64,000 nucleotides of DNA from CAYRGQ01 sp964423925. GTDB lineage: Bacteria; Bacteroidota; Bacteroidia; Sphingobacteriales; Sphingobacteriaceae. Numbering within the stretch: position 1 is the stretch's first letter; each line of letters begins with the position of its first letter. Under the pieces are notes generated by a model. It did not search any database, had not been told where the DNA came from, and worked only from the letters and a program-made list of their open reading frames with translations. The stretch spans positions 8,229-72,228 of the forward strand of contig CAYRGQ010000010.1 of NCBI GenBank assembly GCA_964423925.1, read 5' to 3'. A program made the position numbers and the translations under genes. Positions 8,406 through 16,801 of the stretch are shown one piece after another.

Positions 8406-9722
8406 ATGCATACCCACACATCGAACAGAAAAGGCCTCAAAAGCCTAATGATGGCAGGAGCCTGCGCTATCGTCTTAGCGACAGGCTGCACGAAAGACGA
8501 TAACAATGGGCCCGAACTGCCCGTCGAAACCCAGGATTTCCAACTTTCGTTTGCGAGTGGATCGGGTTCCATATCCGGCACGTACCTCCAAGGACTGCCC
8601 GATATCAGTACGGGGGATATTTCCTTTTCTGGAAAGGGCTACCTGATGAGTACGGCTCGGACGTCGCGCATTTTCGCTTCGGACGACGGGAAGACCATCT
8701 ACAGCCTCACGTATACTGTTGGAGAAATCGATAAATTCACGTACAACGGTGGGGACAATTATACTAAAGTGGCCACCTTTGACGCTTCCGTACCGCTAGG
8801 CGCCACCGCCGTACGCCTCACGAAGCTAAACAATGACGTCGCATCGGTGCATTACATCCGGTCCACGGCAGAATACGCGGGACCAAACGACACCGACTAC
8901 CAGAAACACAAAATCACCGCTAGCATCGGTATCCTTGATTTGGAAGCCATGAACTTCGGCAGCAACTTCAACAAAGCGATCGACATTGTGTTGCCTGGTA
9001 CGCTTGCCGAAGAGGGCTACAACATCACCCGCATCGACGCGCCCGTCGTATCCGGACAAAAAATTTACTATGGCGCTGCCGTCAGTAAGTTTGACCCTGT
9101 CAACGGCGTCAACACCGCGACCGACAAAACGTTCACCTTAGTGCTCGACTATCCCAGCCTGACGAACGCAACGGTCATCACCCGGGATGACATAGCCGGT
9201 GCTACCAACGGTTATCGCACGCCTACCCAACACACCAACGAGGCTGGCGAGATCCTACAAATGGTTTCCGCCAACGGGGAAACCTATATCGTTAAAATCG
9301 TGAACGGCCAATACACCTCGTTCAAATTCGGCCTGCACGAAAAGCTGGGTAGAGAGACCTCCAGCAATGGTTTCTTCTATGCAGGAAACGGTATTTGCTA
9401 TATGCCGTATGAGAAAATCGGCGACGAAGAAGTGCAAATCGGGGTGAATCCGGAAGGCCAACCCACCTATTCGTCGGCGTGGGGTTTGGCACGTATCGAT
9501 TTAAATAATGGTACGGCCATCGACTTAAACACCCCTGCAGGCCTGTGGCTGCAGCAGTACCAATCGTCCGTAGTACGCGACGGCAAGTTCTACATCGCCC
9601 TCTCGCCAGTGGGCACGCCTGGCAACATCTATATCTTTGACGTGAACTCCACGAGCAAAGACGGTGTGCGCGGTGCATCCATCACCTCCGGTGCTGACCA
9701 ATACTATATCGGCATTTACTAA
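8406..9722 (+). CDS. DUF4374 surface lipoprotein (XusB-like)
   Basis: A 438-residue lipoprotein with lipobox LATGC, cysteine at residue 28. The next residues are TKDD, which fit the Bacteroidota lipoprotein export signal (a lysine and two acidic residues just after the cysteine), predicting exposure on the cell surface. The rest resembles DUF4374 proteins, which fold as a beta-propeller; repeated blocks such as SGKGYLMST, DDGKTIYSLTY and DGKFYIALSP fit this. As I recall, the B. thetaiotaomicron homologue XusB binds catechol siderophores at the surface and passes them to XusA. Here the gene directly follows the receptor and ends at a strong terminator, so no XusC-type PepSY reductase is in the unit. 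Confidence 0.87.
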   Translation: MHTHTSNRKGLKSLMMAGACAIVLATGCTKDDNNGPELPVETQDFQLSFASGSGSISGTYLQGLPDISTGDISFSGKGYLMSTARTSRIFASDDGKTIYSLTYTVGEIDKFTYNGGDNYTKVATFDASVPLGATAVRLTKLNNDVASVHYIRSTAEYAGPNDTDYQKHKITASIGILDLEAMNFGSNFNKAIDIVLPGTLAEEGYNITRIDAPVVSGQKIYYGAAVSKFDPVNGVNTATDKTFTLVLDYPSLTNATVITRDDIAGATNGYRTPTQHTNEAGEILQMVSANGETYIVKIVNGQYTSFKFGLHEKLGRETSSNGFFYAGNGICYMPYEKIGDEEVQIGVNPEGQPTYSSAWGLARIDLNNGTAIDLNTPAGLWLQQYQSSVVRDGKFYIALSPVGTPGNIYIFDVNSTSKDGVRGASITSGADQYYIGIY

Positions 9723-9756
9723 GCCGTAGGACAGGTACCCTCACAAGGCCTAAACG

Positions 9757-9796
9757 AACGAGGCCCGGGACTAAACGTCACGGGCCTCGTTGTTTC
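9757..9796 (+). terminator. Rho-independent terminator after the DUF4374 gene
   Basis: An 11-base perfect stem AACGAGGCCCG (9757-9767) / CGGGCCTCGTT (9781-9791) with a 13-base loop is followed by TGTTTC. It also sits just after the mgtC-like gene on the opposite strand and could serve both. Confidence 0.85.
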
Positions 9797-9815
9797 TGTA
9801 AGCTCGGCTATTCAT

Positions 9816-10457
9816 TTAACCGTAGAAAAACTCCTTCACACTGGGCGTACGCATCAAAGCGTCGTTAAACTCCGTAATCTTTTGCCGCTTGCCGCTTACC
9901 TCCACCACTAGGGACAGCTTGCCCCCGCTTTTGCTAATGGTTTTCCGCTTTGTCCGCACACCAAACCCGTTGGCTAGCTGCTGCAAGTCGGCAAAATGCT
10001 GCAGGTCCGTATCTTCAAAGGTTACCGACAGCGTGGCCGTCCAATAATTATTTGCAAAAAAAACTTCCAAACGGCTAAATACCGTCAGGATAAGCAGCGT
10101 ACAAAGCGTTAGCGTAAACGCCAACGGGTAATACCCGCTGCCAGACACCATACCGATACCCGCCGCAATCCAGATAACAGCGGCGGTGGTCAACCCCTGC
10201 ACGGACACCTTGCCCTTGAAAATCACCCCCGCCCCAATGAAGCCGATGCCTGTGATGATATTGGCGGCAATGCGGTCGTCACTCGTAGCCCCGAAGCCGG
10301 ACATCATGGTGAATACCGCCGCTCCTAGACAGATCAATACCACGGTCCTAAAACCAGCCGCCTTGTTTTTAATTTCGCGCTCAGCTCCCACCACGCTGCC
10401 GCAAAGGACAGCCACCAACACATTCATCAAATCGTCATATTCGGGTAATAGTTCCAT
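9816..10457 (-). CDS. MgtC/SapB family membrane protein
   Basis: A 213-residue inner-membrane protein. The MgtC signature GAEREIKNKAAGFRT is near residues 24-38, followed by transmembrane segments (VVLICLGAAVFTMM, IITGIGFIGAGVIFKG, AAVIWIAAGIGMVSG, LAFTLTLCTLLILTVF) and a soluble C-terminal ACT-like tail of about 80 residues. Family members affect magnesium limitation responses and ATP synthase activity in pathogens; in environmental bacteria the role is not settled. It converges on the siderophore unit and lies downstream of the methyltransferase on the same strand, 68 bases away, probably under its own promoter. Confidence 0.88.
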   Translation of the reverse strand: MELLPEYDDLMNVLVAVLCGSVVGAEREIKNKAAGFRTVVLICLGAAVFTMMSGFGATSDDRIAANIITGIGFIGAGVIFKGKVSVQGLTTAAVIWIAAGIGMVSGSGYYPLAFTLTLCTLLILTVFSRLEVFFANNYWTATLSVTFEDTDLQHFADLQQLANGFGVRTKRKTISKSGGKLSLVVEVSGKRQKITEFNDALMRTPSVKEFFYG

Positions 10458-10525
10458 GTCGTGCCGTTGTTGTCGTCTAGCTAAAATACAAAGAAAAGAC
10501 GGGGTTGTTTGCGCTCGAGTACGAA

Positions 10526-11281
10526 CTAACGCTTGCCCGCATCCCGTTCTCGGACCACGTGTAGCTTCCGCCCTTTCAGGATTAGTCGGTATCCGTCCTT
10601 GTCGCGAAAATACTCATCTACCGCCATGCGGCATCCCGACCAATCCGAGTAATCGTCAAACACCATCACACCGCCCGGAGACAGGTTAGGCGCGATTTGC
10701 AGGAGACAGGTCATGACCGAGGCGTACCAATCGCAGTCGATGTGGGCAAACGCGACTGGTTCGTTGATGTAGAGCGTATCTTCGAAATATCCCTTAATCA
10801 GGCGGATGTTATGCTGATCTACAGGCAAACCGTAACGAGCCAAGTTTGTGGTCACTACCTCCTGCAAATTTTCGACGTAACCATAGTAAGTGTCGTCGCC
10901 CAATCCTCTCGATTGCCCACTCTTAATTTCCTCGTAGCGCGCATGCACGTCGACGCCGTCCTTTTCGGAAGGCGGCGGAATCAGACCAAAAGCATCATAG
11001 ATGCGAAAGGTACGCTGTGTGGATTTCGCCGTACCGATAGCAATGGATGAGCCACCTAGCGCACAACCTGCTTCCACGAAGACACCAGGAATACCGGCCG
11101 CTTCCACCTCCTTGACAGCCCTGTAAAGATTCATGAGGTCTTTGCGCGTTAGATAGGTGAGATTGGCACGCTTGACGCTCAGCACCCGCGCTTTGTCGGG
11201 GTTGCTGGCTTGGTAAAGAAGAGTCTGGGCTCGGGTCAAAACGTGTTCGGCAAGCTGCTTCGCTCTAGCGGTAAGATGCAT
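10526..11281 (-). CDS. TylF/MycF-like SAM-dependent methyltransferase
   Basis: About 251 residues from the ATG at 11281 (tandem ATGs at 11284 and 11281; the upstream 23 codons of the open frame are not family-like). The SAM-binding motif is VEAGCALGGSS, the acidic motif HIDCDWYASV, and the metal-site region FDDYSDWSGCRMAVDEYF, all as in TylF-type O-methyltransferases that modify sugar hydroxyls of macrolides or surface glycans. There is no glycosyltransferase or polyketide gene nearby, so the acceptor is unknown. It stands as a single gene between the tRNA-His gene and the mgtC-like gene. Confidence 0.8.
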   Translation of the reverse strand: MHLTARAKQLAEHVLTRAQTLLYQASNPDKARVLSVKRANLTYLTRKDLMNLYRAVKEVEAAGIPGVFVEAGCALGGSSIAIGTAKSTQRTFRIYDAFGLIPPPSEKDGVDVHARYEEIKSGQSRGLGDDTYYGYVENLQEVVTTNLARYGLPVDQHNIRLIKGYFEDTLYINEPVAFAHIDCDWYASVMTCLLQIAPNLSPGGVMVFDDYSDWSGCRMAVDEYFRDKDGYRLILKGRKLHVVRERDAGKR

Positions 11282-11541
11282 CATAATTAAGTTTACTGCC
11301 CAGCGTGCGACCTTCTCCGACACTGGTATCGAGGACAAATGTAAACAATGCACGTTATCGGTCGCAGGGAAAGTCGGTAAAAGTCAAAAAAGAAGCAGAA
11401 ATTTTCGTTCCGTACGATGCGAGATCACGTGATGGGTGTAATGGTCGCTTGCGGCATGAGGAATCGTCCGGGCTAGCCTTGAAATTCCGCTGCGAACAGG
11501 CTTCTTAGCGGTAAGCATTGAAAATTAACCTTATAAAAAAC

Positions 11542-11571
11542 AAAAAAGCGAAGATGAAAATCTTCGCTTTT
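11542..11571 (-). terminator. Terminator of the tRNA-His gene
   Basis: On the minus strand an 11-base perfect stem AAAAGCGAAGA / TCTTCGCTTTT (positions 11571-11561 and 11554-11544) with a 6-base loop runs into a T tract. It begins three bases past the tRNA 3' end. Confidence 0.9.
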
Positions 11572-11573
11572 CG

Positions 11574-11648
11574 GGTGAGTAATGGGGCTCGAACCCACGA
11601 CCCCTAGAACCACAATCTAGTGCTCTAACCAACTGAGCTATACCCACC
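11574..11648 (-). tRNA. tRNA-His (GTG anticodon)
   Basis: Reading the minus strand, the acceptor arms GTGGGTA and TACTCAC pair with one G-T wobble. The D arm contains GCTCAGTTGGTTAGAGC, the anticodon stem-loop is CTAGA-TTGTGGT-TCTAG with anticodon GTG, and the T arm is GTGGGTTCGAGCCCCAT. The extra 5' G (position -1, base 11648) opposite discriminator C (base 11574) is the tRNA-His identity feature. CCA is not encoded. Confidence 0.98.
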
Positions 11649-11793
11649 GTCTTTAAGGTCTGCAAAAGTAATAATTAAACCAATATGTAGCAACTAAAAC
11701 GTAAAAAATTACGTGCCGCCATGGCTAACTTTTCCAAAGCCGCGGGGCGCAAGCGCAATTGTGCGACCTTGGAAAAGTGCTCGCCGTACGACC

Positions 11794-13701
11794 TTAGATG
11801 AGGCTGACGCTACGCTTGACAAAATTAGTCAGTTCAGCCCCAGTGAGCAAGCCACGCGAAAGCAGCGCCAAATCAAAAGCCTGTTTGGCCAATTGCTGCT
11901 GTTCTTCCTCATTGTCGCCGGTCAAAATACGCTTGATAAGCGGATGGTTTCCGTTAACGGTTACTTTATAGTTGTCAGGCATCGTACCATAGAAACTCAT
12001 GCCTCCGCCCGTCTGCGCCATGTCTTTCATGCGCCGCATAAACTCATCCACGGTAACCGTTACCGGCAATTCCTCTTCACTCAATGCCTCTACCTCTACC
12101 TTCATGTTGTCCTTATTGATGGCTTTTTCGAACAGCGAAACCGTCTGTTTGCTTTCCGCTTCGGTCAGTTCCAGTTTCTTGGCGTCCGCTCGCTGAATGA
12201 GCTTGTCAATGACGTCCGCATCCACACGCTTGAGCTGGGTTTTCTCATTCTTTTGCTCCACGTAAGAAACGAAGTGGCTATCGATCGGCGAATCCAATAC
12301 TACGACGTCGTAGCCTTTGCCTTTTGCGGTGGCGATATAACTGTCTTGCTGGGCCACGTCGCTGGTATACAGATAGACGACGTTTCCGTCCTTGTCTTCT
12401 TGGAGGTCCTTCACCTTGGCGGCATATTCCTTGAGCGTATAATATTCGCCTTCCGTATTGTGGAACATGCAGAATTCGTTGGCTTTCTCGGCAAATTTAT
12501 CGTCGCTCAGCATGCCATACTTTACGAACAGACCAATATCCTTCCATTTCTCCTCGAAACCCTTGCGGTCGGCCTTAAAGATCTCGGCAAGTTTATCGGC
12601 CACTTTCTTAGTGATGTAGGTGTTGATTTTCTTCACGTTGCTGTCTGCCTGCAGGAAACTGCGCGACACGTTCAGCGGGATATCGGGTGAATCGATCACA
12701 CCGTGCAACAGCATGAGGAACTCTGGAACGATGTCCTTCACTTCATCAGTGATGAAAACCTGACGCGAGTAGAGCTTAATCTTGTTTCGCTGTATTTCGA
12801 AATCGTTCTTCAGCTTCGGGAAGTACAGGATACCAGTTAGGTTGAACGGATAATCCACGTTGAGGTGGATCCAGAACAAAGGCTCGTCCATGGAGTAGGG
12901 ATACAACTCACGGTAGAAATCGAGGTAATCCTCATCCTTCAATTCGGAGGGTGCCTTGGTCCAGGCGGGGTGCGTATTGTTAATGATATTGTCCACCTCC
13001 ACCGATTTATATTTCGGCTTGCCATCCTTGTCCTCGCCGTCCGGCTCACTCGTCGTACGCGTCCCGAAACGAATGGGCACCGGCAGGAACTTTCCGTACT
13101 TCTCCAATATCTCCTGTAGTCTGGACTTATTCAGAAACTCTACCGACTCGTCATTTATGTGCAGAATAATGTCGGTGCCGCGTTCAGTGCGGTTACCCTC
13201 GCTTATTTCGTAGGTCGTGCTGCCGTCGCACTCCCAGCGCGCAGGTGCCGCACCCTCCTGATAGGAAAGGCTCTGGATTTCTACCTTGTCTGCCACCATG
13301 AACGCGGAATAGAAACCGAGTCCGAACTTCCCAATAATCTCATTGGCATCCTTGGCCTCCTTGAATTTCTCCACAAACTCGGTCGCGCCCGAAAACGCAA
13401 TCTGGTTGATGTATTTTTTGATCTCCTCGGCGGTCATCCCGATACCTCGATCGGAAATCGTGACGGTCTTGGCTTTCTCGTCAAAGGATACGTCGACAAT
13501 GAGGTCCCCGAGCTCGCCCGTGAATTGCCCCAACGAAGACAAGCGCTTAATTTTCTGTGTAGCGTCCACGGCGTTGGCGACCAACTCGCGCAGGAAAATC
13601 TCATTATCCGAATACAAAAACTTCTTGATGACGGGAAATATGTTCTCGGTATGGATGGAAATACTGCCCGTTTCCGACAAGTTTGCTTCTTTTGCTGCCA
13701 T
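11794..13701 (-). CDS. htpG: Molecular chaperone HtpG (Hsp90)
   Basis: A 635-residue cytosolic ATP-dependent chaperone that remodels client proteins as a dimer. The N-terminal GHKL ATPase motifs are all visible: ELVANAVDATQKI (with the catalytic E and the N-box), DRGIGM, and GKFGLGFYSAFMVA. The middle domain contains the conserved PFNLTGILYFPK and SRQVFITDE segments, and the C-terminal dimerisation region follows. Length agrees with bacterial Hsp90 (about 610-640). An 8-base perfect inverted repeat with an extra half-site lies about 80-118 bases upstream and may be its stress operator. The gene is monocistronic. Confidence 0.97.
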   Translation of the reverse strand: MAAKEANLSETGSISIHTENIFPVIKKFLYSDNEIFLRELVANAVDATQKIKRLSSLGQFTGELGDLIVDVSFDEKAKTVTISDRGIGMTAEEIKKYINQIAFSGATEFVEKFKEAKDANEIIGKFGLGFYSAFMVADKVEIQSLSYQEGAAPARWECDGSTTYEISEGNRTERGTDIILHINDESVEFLNKSRLQEILEKYGKFLPVPIRFGTRTTSEPDGEDKDGKPKYKSVEVDNIINNTHPAWTKAPSELKDEDYLDFYRELYPYSMDEPLFWIHLNVDYPFNLTGILYFPKLKNDFEIQRNKIKLYSRQVFITDEVKDIVPEFLMLLHGVIDSPDIPLNVSRSFLQADSNVKKINTYITKKVADKLAEIFKADRKGFEEKWKDIGLFVKYGMLSDDKFAEKANEFCMFHNTEGEYYTLKEYAAKVKDLQEDKDGNVVYLYTSDVAQQDSYIATAKGKGYDVVVLDSPIDSHFVSYVEQKNEKTQLKRVDADVIDKLIQRADAKKLELTEAESKQTVSLFEKAINKDNMKVEVEALSEEELPVTVTVDEFMRRMKDMAQTGGGMSFYGTMPDNYKVTVNGNHPLIKRILTGDNEEEQQQLAKQAFDLALLSRGLLTGAELTNFVKRSVSLI

Positions 13702-13782
13702 AACTATCTGCTTTGTTTATACGTTTAAGTGGTATTACAATCACATCATCCTAACCAACAAATGTTCCAATGGCGTAGAATG

Positions 13783-13818
13783 CGACAGGATGTCAGGAAC
13801 GCGTAGGCCGTCCTGACA
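13783..13818. promoter_or_regulatory. Inverted repeat upstream of htpG, candidate heat-shock operator
   Basis: TGTCAGGA (13791-13798) and TCCTGACA (13811-13818) form a perfect 8-base dyad with a 12-base spacer. A third half-site GACAGGA lies immediately to the left (13783-13789). The site lies between htpG (start 13701) and the porin terminator. It has no T tract. It is not a CIRCE element. Confidence 0.4.
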
Positions 13819-13833
13819 ACGGCACGGCTAAGC

Positions 13834-13871
13834 AAAAAAAAACCAACGGGCGTTTATTCCCGTTAGGTTTT
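13834..13871 (-). terminator. Terminator of the amtB-porin unit
   Basis: On the minus strand AAACCTAACGGG pairs with CCCGTTGGTTT (positions 13870-13859 and 13850-13840, one wobble) and runs into nine T residues. It lies 26 bases after the porin stop codon. Confidence 0.85.
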
Positions 13872-13896
13872 GAAAAGCAGGGAAATTTGGCGATCG

Positions 13897-14922
13897 CTAG
13901 AAGGCGTATACGACAGCCAGCGAAAATTGCGAAGCACTCCGCGTCACCCCAAGGTCCATATCTTTGAAAAACATGGGTTCAGACCCATTGTCGAACCTGA
14001 CCTCGGGTATGAGGGTAAGTGACCCGGCCTTGGCATGCGCAGAAAGCGTAAAACCCATCACGGATTCGCCGCCCGGCACGAAGGCCCAGCCCGCTTCCTT
14101 TTCCGCGTAATACTCGCCTCGGGCGCCCAATGCAAAGGCCTCCGAAAGTCCATACTCCACATACAAGGCACCGCCGCCGTACCCGCCCGTTTCGGGGCCA
14201 GCGTCCGAAAAGTCAGCAGCATTAAGCCCGAGCTTAAAAGCGTCAGTCACCTGATAGGACGTGGTGAAGTCAACAATGGTTCCGGTAGATCCCGTCAGGA
14301 CGTTAATGTACGCATCCCAGCCGTCCACCGGCGTCAAGGCAAGCTGCGCGCCGAAATCCGACACGCCGTCGAAATCCTGGTAAACGTTCCAGTCGTTGAA
14401 CAATCCGGCCATCAGTGACACCCGGTCAGAAAAAGCGTAGGTAGCCTTGATACCCGCGTTCTGAAACGGGCCGGCCGAGAAAAGGTAAGATGTAGAGTAG
14501 TGGAAATTAGCTGTCGGCGATATCACTTCGTAACCGATAAACGTGCCCATAAAGCCCGCTGTCATCGAAAACTGATCTGAAAACGCATAGTTAACATACA
14601 AGTTTTGGATATGGAACGAGTTCCCGTCATTGCCGCTCAGCAAGGATTGGTACTGGCCCCTGGGTCCGAAGGACACGTCGCCGACGAAGGACGCCTTGCC
14701 GATCGTCTGGCCCACGATGAGGTTAACCATCCCGAGGGACACGGAATTCTGCTCGTTGGCAAACGCCGTTTGGATGTTGCCGATTCCACCTTCATCGCGG
14801 TATCCCGAAAAGTCGTACTTGTAATAAGCGTCTACTGAACCTGAGATCGTTAGGCCTTCTTGCTGGGCCGAAACGTGCGAAGCCACCAAGAATAGGCTTC
14901 CTAGCACAAAAAATTTTTTCAT
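13897..14922 (-). CDS. Outer-membrane beta-barrel porin (OmpL/BBP2-like)
   Basis: A 341-residue exported protein with signal peptide MKKFFVLGSLFLVASHVSAQ. The mature part has alternating amphipathic strands (GSVDAYYKYDFSGY, NLYVNYAFSDQFSMTAGFMG, IKATYAFSDRVSLMAGLFND, LGARGEYYAEKE) and ends in the aromatic-terminated strand SQFSLAVVYAF, as expected for barrel insertion. It resembles the putative beta-barrel porin-2 family, often found next to ammonium transporters in Bacteroidota. It follows amtB by 139 bases on the same strand, so it probably lets ammonium or other small nitrogen compounds cross the outer membrane (inference). Confidence 0.82.
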   Translation of the reverse strand: MKKFFVLGSLFLVASHVSAQQEGLTISGSVDAYYKYDFSGYRDEGGIGNIQTAFANEQNSVSLGMVNLIVGQTIGKASFVGDVSFGPRGQYQSLLSGNDGNSFHIQNLYVNYAFSDQFSMTAGFMGTFIGYEVISPTANFHYSTSYLFSAGPFQNAGIKATYAFSDRVSLMAGLFNDWNVYQDFDGVSDFGAQLALTPVDGWDAYINVLTGSTGTIVDFTTSYQVTDAFKLGLNAADFSDAGPETGGYGGGALYVEYGLSEAFALGARGEYYAEKEAGWAFVPGGESVMGFTLSAHAKAGSLTLIPEVRFDNGSEPMFFKDMDLGVTRSASQFSLAVVYAF

Positions 14923-15003
14923 CTTTGTTGTTAATTAGCTGGCTTTGCGTTAAGCGTAGTTTCCAGACCTGCTTAGCCAAAGCCGTTAAATAATGGGTTG
15001 GGC

Positions 15004-15042
15004 TGGGGGTAGCGTAGTCGCTCGTTGCACTGGCTACCCCCA
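15004..15042 (-). promoter_or_regulatory. Strong stem-loop between amtB and the porin gene
   Basis: TGGGGGTAGC (15004-15013) and GCTACCCCCA (15033-15042) form a 10-base perfect stem with a 19-base loop. There is no T tract, so it is not a classical terminator. It could set different mRNA levels for amtB and the downstream porin by protecting or processing the transcript (inference). Confidence 0.5.
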
Positions 15043-15061
15043 CAACCTGTATAATACTGTG

Positions 15062-16372
15062 TTACAAGGTTTCGCCGTGCTGGGTGATATCCAGTCCGCG
15101 CTCCTCTTCTTCGGGGGTTACCCGCAACCGAATGATCAAGTCCGTAATCTTAAGCAAGGCAAAGGCCATGACGAAGGTAAAGGCTACGGCGCCGATCAAC
15201 CCGATCAGATGGGCGGTGAACAAGCCAGTCTGGCCGAAGAACAACCCATCCGTCGTGACTACCTCGTTGATGGTGTGCGTGGCGAATACGCCTGTGAGCA
15301 CCATCCCTACCATACCACCTACACCATGGCTTGGGAATACATCCAGCGTATCATCCACGCCTGAACGCGTCCGCCACTCGACAACGAGTCGGCTGATAAT
15401 GGCCGCCACAACGCCGATGATAAGGGAATGGCTAACCGTGACGAATCCCGCCGCTGGCGTGATTGCCACCAGACCGACCACTACGCCGATGCACACCCCT
15501 ACCGCCGTTGGCTTCTTGCCGCGCGCCGCGTCGAAGAAAATCCAGGCCAGTGCGGCGGCGCCGGAAGCTGTACTCGTAGTAGCCAAAGCCGATGCCGCCA
15601 AACTGTTAGCTCCAAAAGCCGAACCGGCATTGAATCCGAACCAACCGAACCAAAGCAAGCCCGTACCGAGAAGGACGTAAGTGACACGCGCGGGGTTTGA
15701 GCCGCTGGCGTCGTTACCGCGCTTGAGGTAAAGGGCTGAAGCCAGTGCCGTAACACCCGCCGACATGTGAACAACCGTACCCCCTGCAAAATCCAGCACG
15801 CCCATACCAGCAAGTATCCCGTCAGGATGCCAGGTGGCGTGGGCCAACGGCGCGTAGATGAAAATAAAGAAGAGCACCAGGAACAGAATGTAAGACTTAA
15901 ACCGAATCCGCTCGGCAAATGCGCCCGTTATAAGGGCTGGCGTGATGATGGCAAACTTGAGCTGGTACATCGCAAACAAAGCGAATGGAATCGTGGGCGC
16001 GCCAGCCCAGTTAGGGCCACCTACGACACCTTCAAGCATAAAGAAGGTGGCCGGATTGCCGATGATACCCCCAATGGACTCGCCGAAGACTAAGCTAAAG
16101 CCGAACACTACCCAGATGACCGCTACCACGGCCATACAGATAAAACTTTGGAACATCGTTGAGATCACATTCTTCTTTTTCACCATCCCACCGTAAAAGA
16201 AGGCTAGCCCCGGGGTCATGATGAGCACTAACGCCGTAGCGGCAAGCATCCACGCTACGTCAGCTCCGTCGATCTCCGTTTCGGAGCCGCTCGGCAGTGC
16301 GGGAAAGAAAAATGCCAGAAAAGCAACGATGAGCAGCAGCAAAAATGGCAAGATTGATTTTTTTGTCTCCAT
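15062..16372 (-). CDS. amtB: Ammonium transporter AmtB
   Basis: A 436-residue inner-membrane channel of the Amt/Rh family with an N-terminal hydrophobic leader segment and eleven further hydrophobic segments. The first block DVAWMLAATALVLIMTPGLAFFYGGMV is the Amt signature. The pore histidine pair is present: VVHMSAGVTALASAL and PSHGVGGMVGM. The cytoplasmic tail ends RVTPEEEERGLDITQHGE, a region that in other Amt proteins contacts GlnK. No glnK or glnB gene is adjacent, which is unusual. A dyad at 16409-16425 lies upstream and may regulate it by nitrogen status. Confidence 0.96.
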   Translation of the reverse strand: METKKSILPFLLLLIVAFLAFFFPALPSGSETEIDGADVAWMLAATALVLIMTPGLAFFYGGMVKKKNVISTMFQSFICMAVVAVIWVVFGFSLVFGESIGGIIGNPATFFMLEGVVGGPNWAGAPTIPFALFAMYQLKFAIITPALITGAFAERIRFKSYILFLVLFFIFIYAPLAHATWHPDGILAGMGVLDFAGGTVVHMSAGVTALASALYLKRGNDASGSNPARVTYVLLGTGLLWFGWFGFNAGSAFGANSLAASALATTSTASGAAALAWIFFDAARGKKPTAVGVCIGVVVGLVAITPAAGFVTVSHSLIIGVVAAIISRLVVEWRTRSGVDDTLDVFPSHGVGGMVGMVLTGVFATHTINEVVTTDGLFFGQTGLFTAHLIGLIGAVAFTFVMAFALLKITDLIIRLRVTPEEEERGLDITQHGETL

Positions 16373-16408
16373 AAAATGAATTTTTGGTTGTAAATGAGAT
16401 TAAAAATT

Positions 16409-16425
16409 AACATTGTACCAATGTT
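16409..16425. promoter_or_regulatory. 17-base palindrome upstream of amtB
   Basis: AACATTG (16409-16415) and CAATGTT (16419-16425) are perfect arms around TAC. The site ends 37 bases before the amtB ATG, at a position expected for the promoter or an operator. No sigma-54 -24/-12 pattern was seen. A nitrogen-status regulator is possible but unproven. Confidence 0.45.
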
Positions 16426-16712
16426 CTTCACAAATGTGTGCAAATATTTTATAAAATCTATACTTTTTTTTAGAAAAATTTAAACAAACATCATTTTACA
16501 TCGACAAATCCAACACAAAATCTTATTTTATAACATGTTTTATAAAAAATACCGCAGACTGCAACACCAAAACGCAAATATTTATATGACAATTAAGAAT
16601 TTGATTAAATTTTAGATGCAATATCTTGATGACATGACACTAAAACCAAAAACACACCCGTTACTAAGCCCCAAAACCCCTCAAACACTAACCAGAACCG
16701 GCTAAAAACAAA

Positions 16713-16744
16713 AAACCCAAAAAGAATTTCTTCTTTTTGGGTTT
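16713..16744 (-). terminator. Terminator of purL
   Basis: A 14-base perfect stem AAACCCAAAAAGAA (16713-16726) / TTCTTTTTGGGTTT (16731-16744) with a 4-base loop lies 58 bases past the purL stop codon and is followed on the minus strand by a short T-rich stretch. Confidence 0.8.
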
Positions 16745-16801
16745 ACGGATGCAAAAAACTTCCGATTGTAAGCGTCACCTACAACGCTTGGGCGTCGAAA
16801 A

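Larger units (their letters stand above)
16373..16801. other. AT-rich intergenic region between amtB and purL
   Basis: This 429-base gap contains the amtB control region on its left (palindrome 16409-16425 and a smaller CACA-AA-TGTG dyad at 16430-16439) and the purL terminator on its right (16713-16744). The middle, about 16440-16710, is strongly AT-rich and I see neither a coding frame nor a recognisable RNA in it. Confidence 0.6.
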
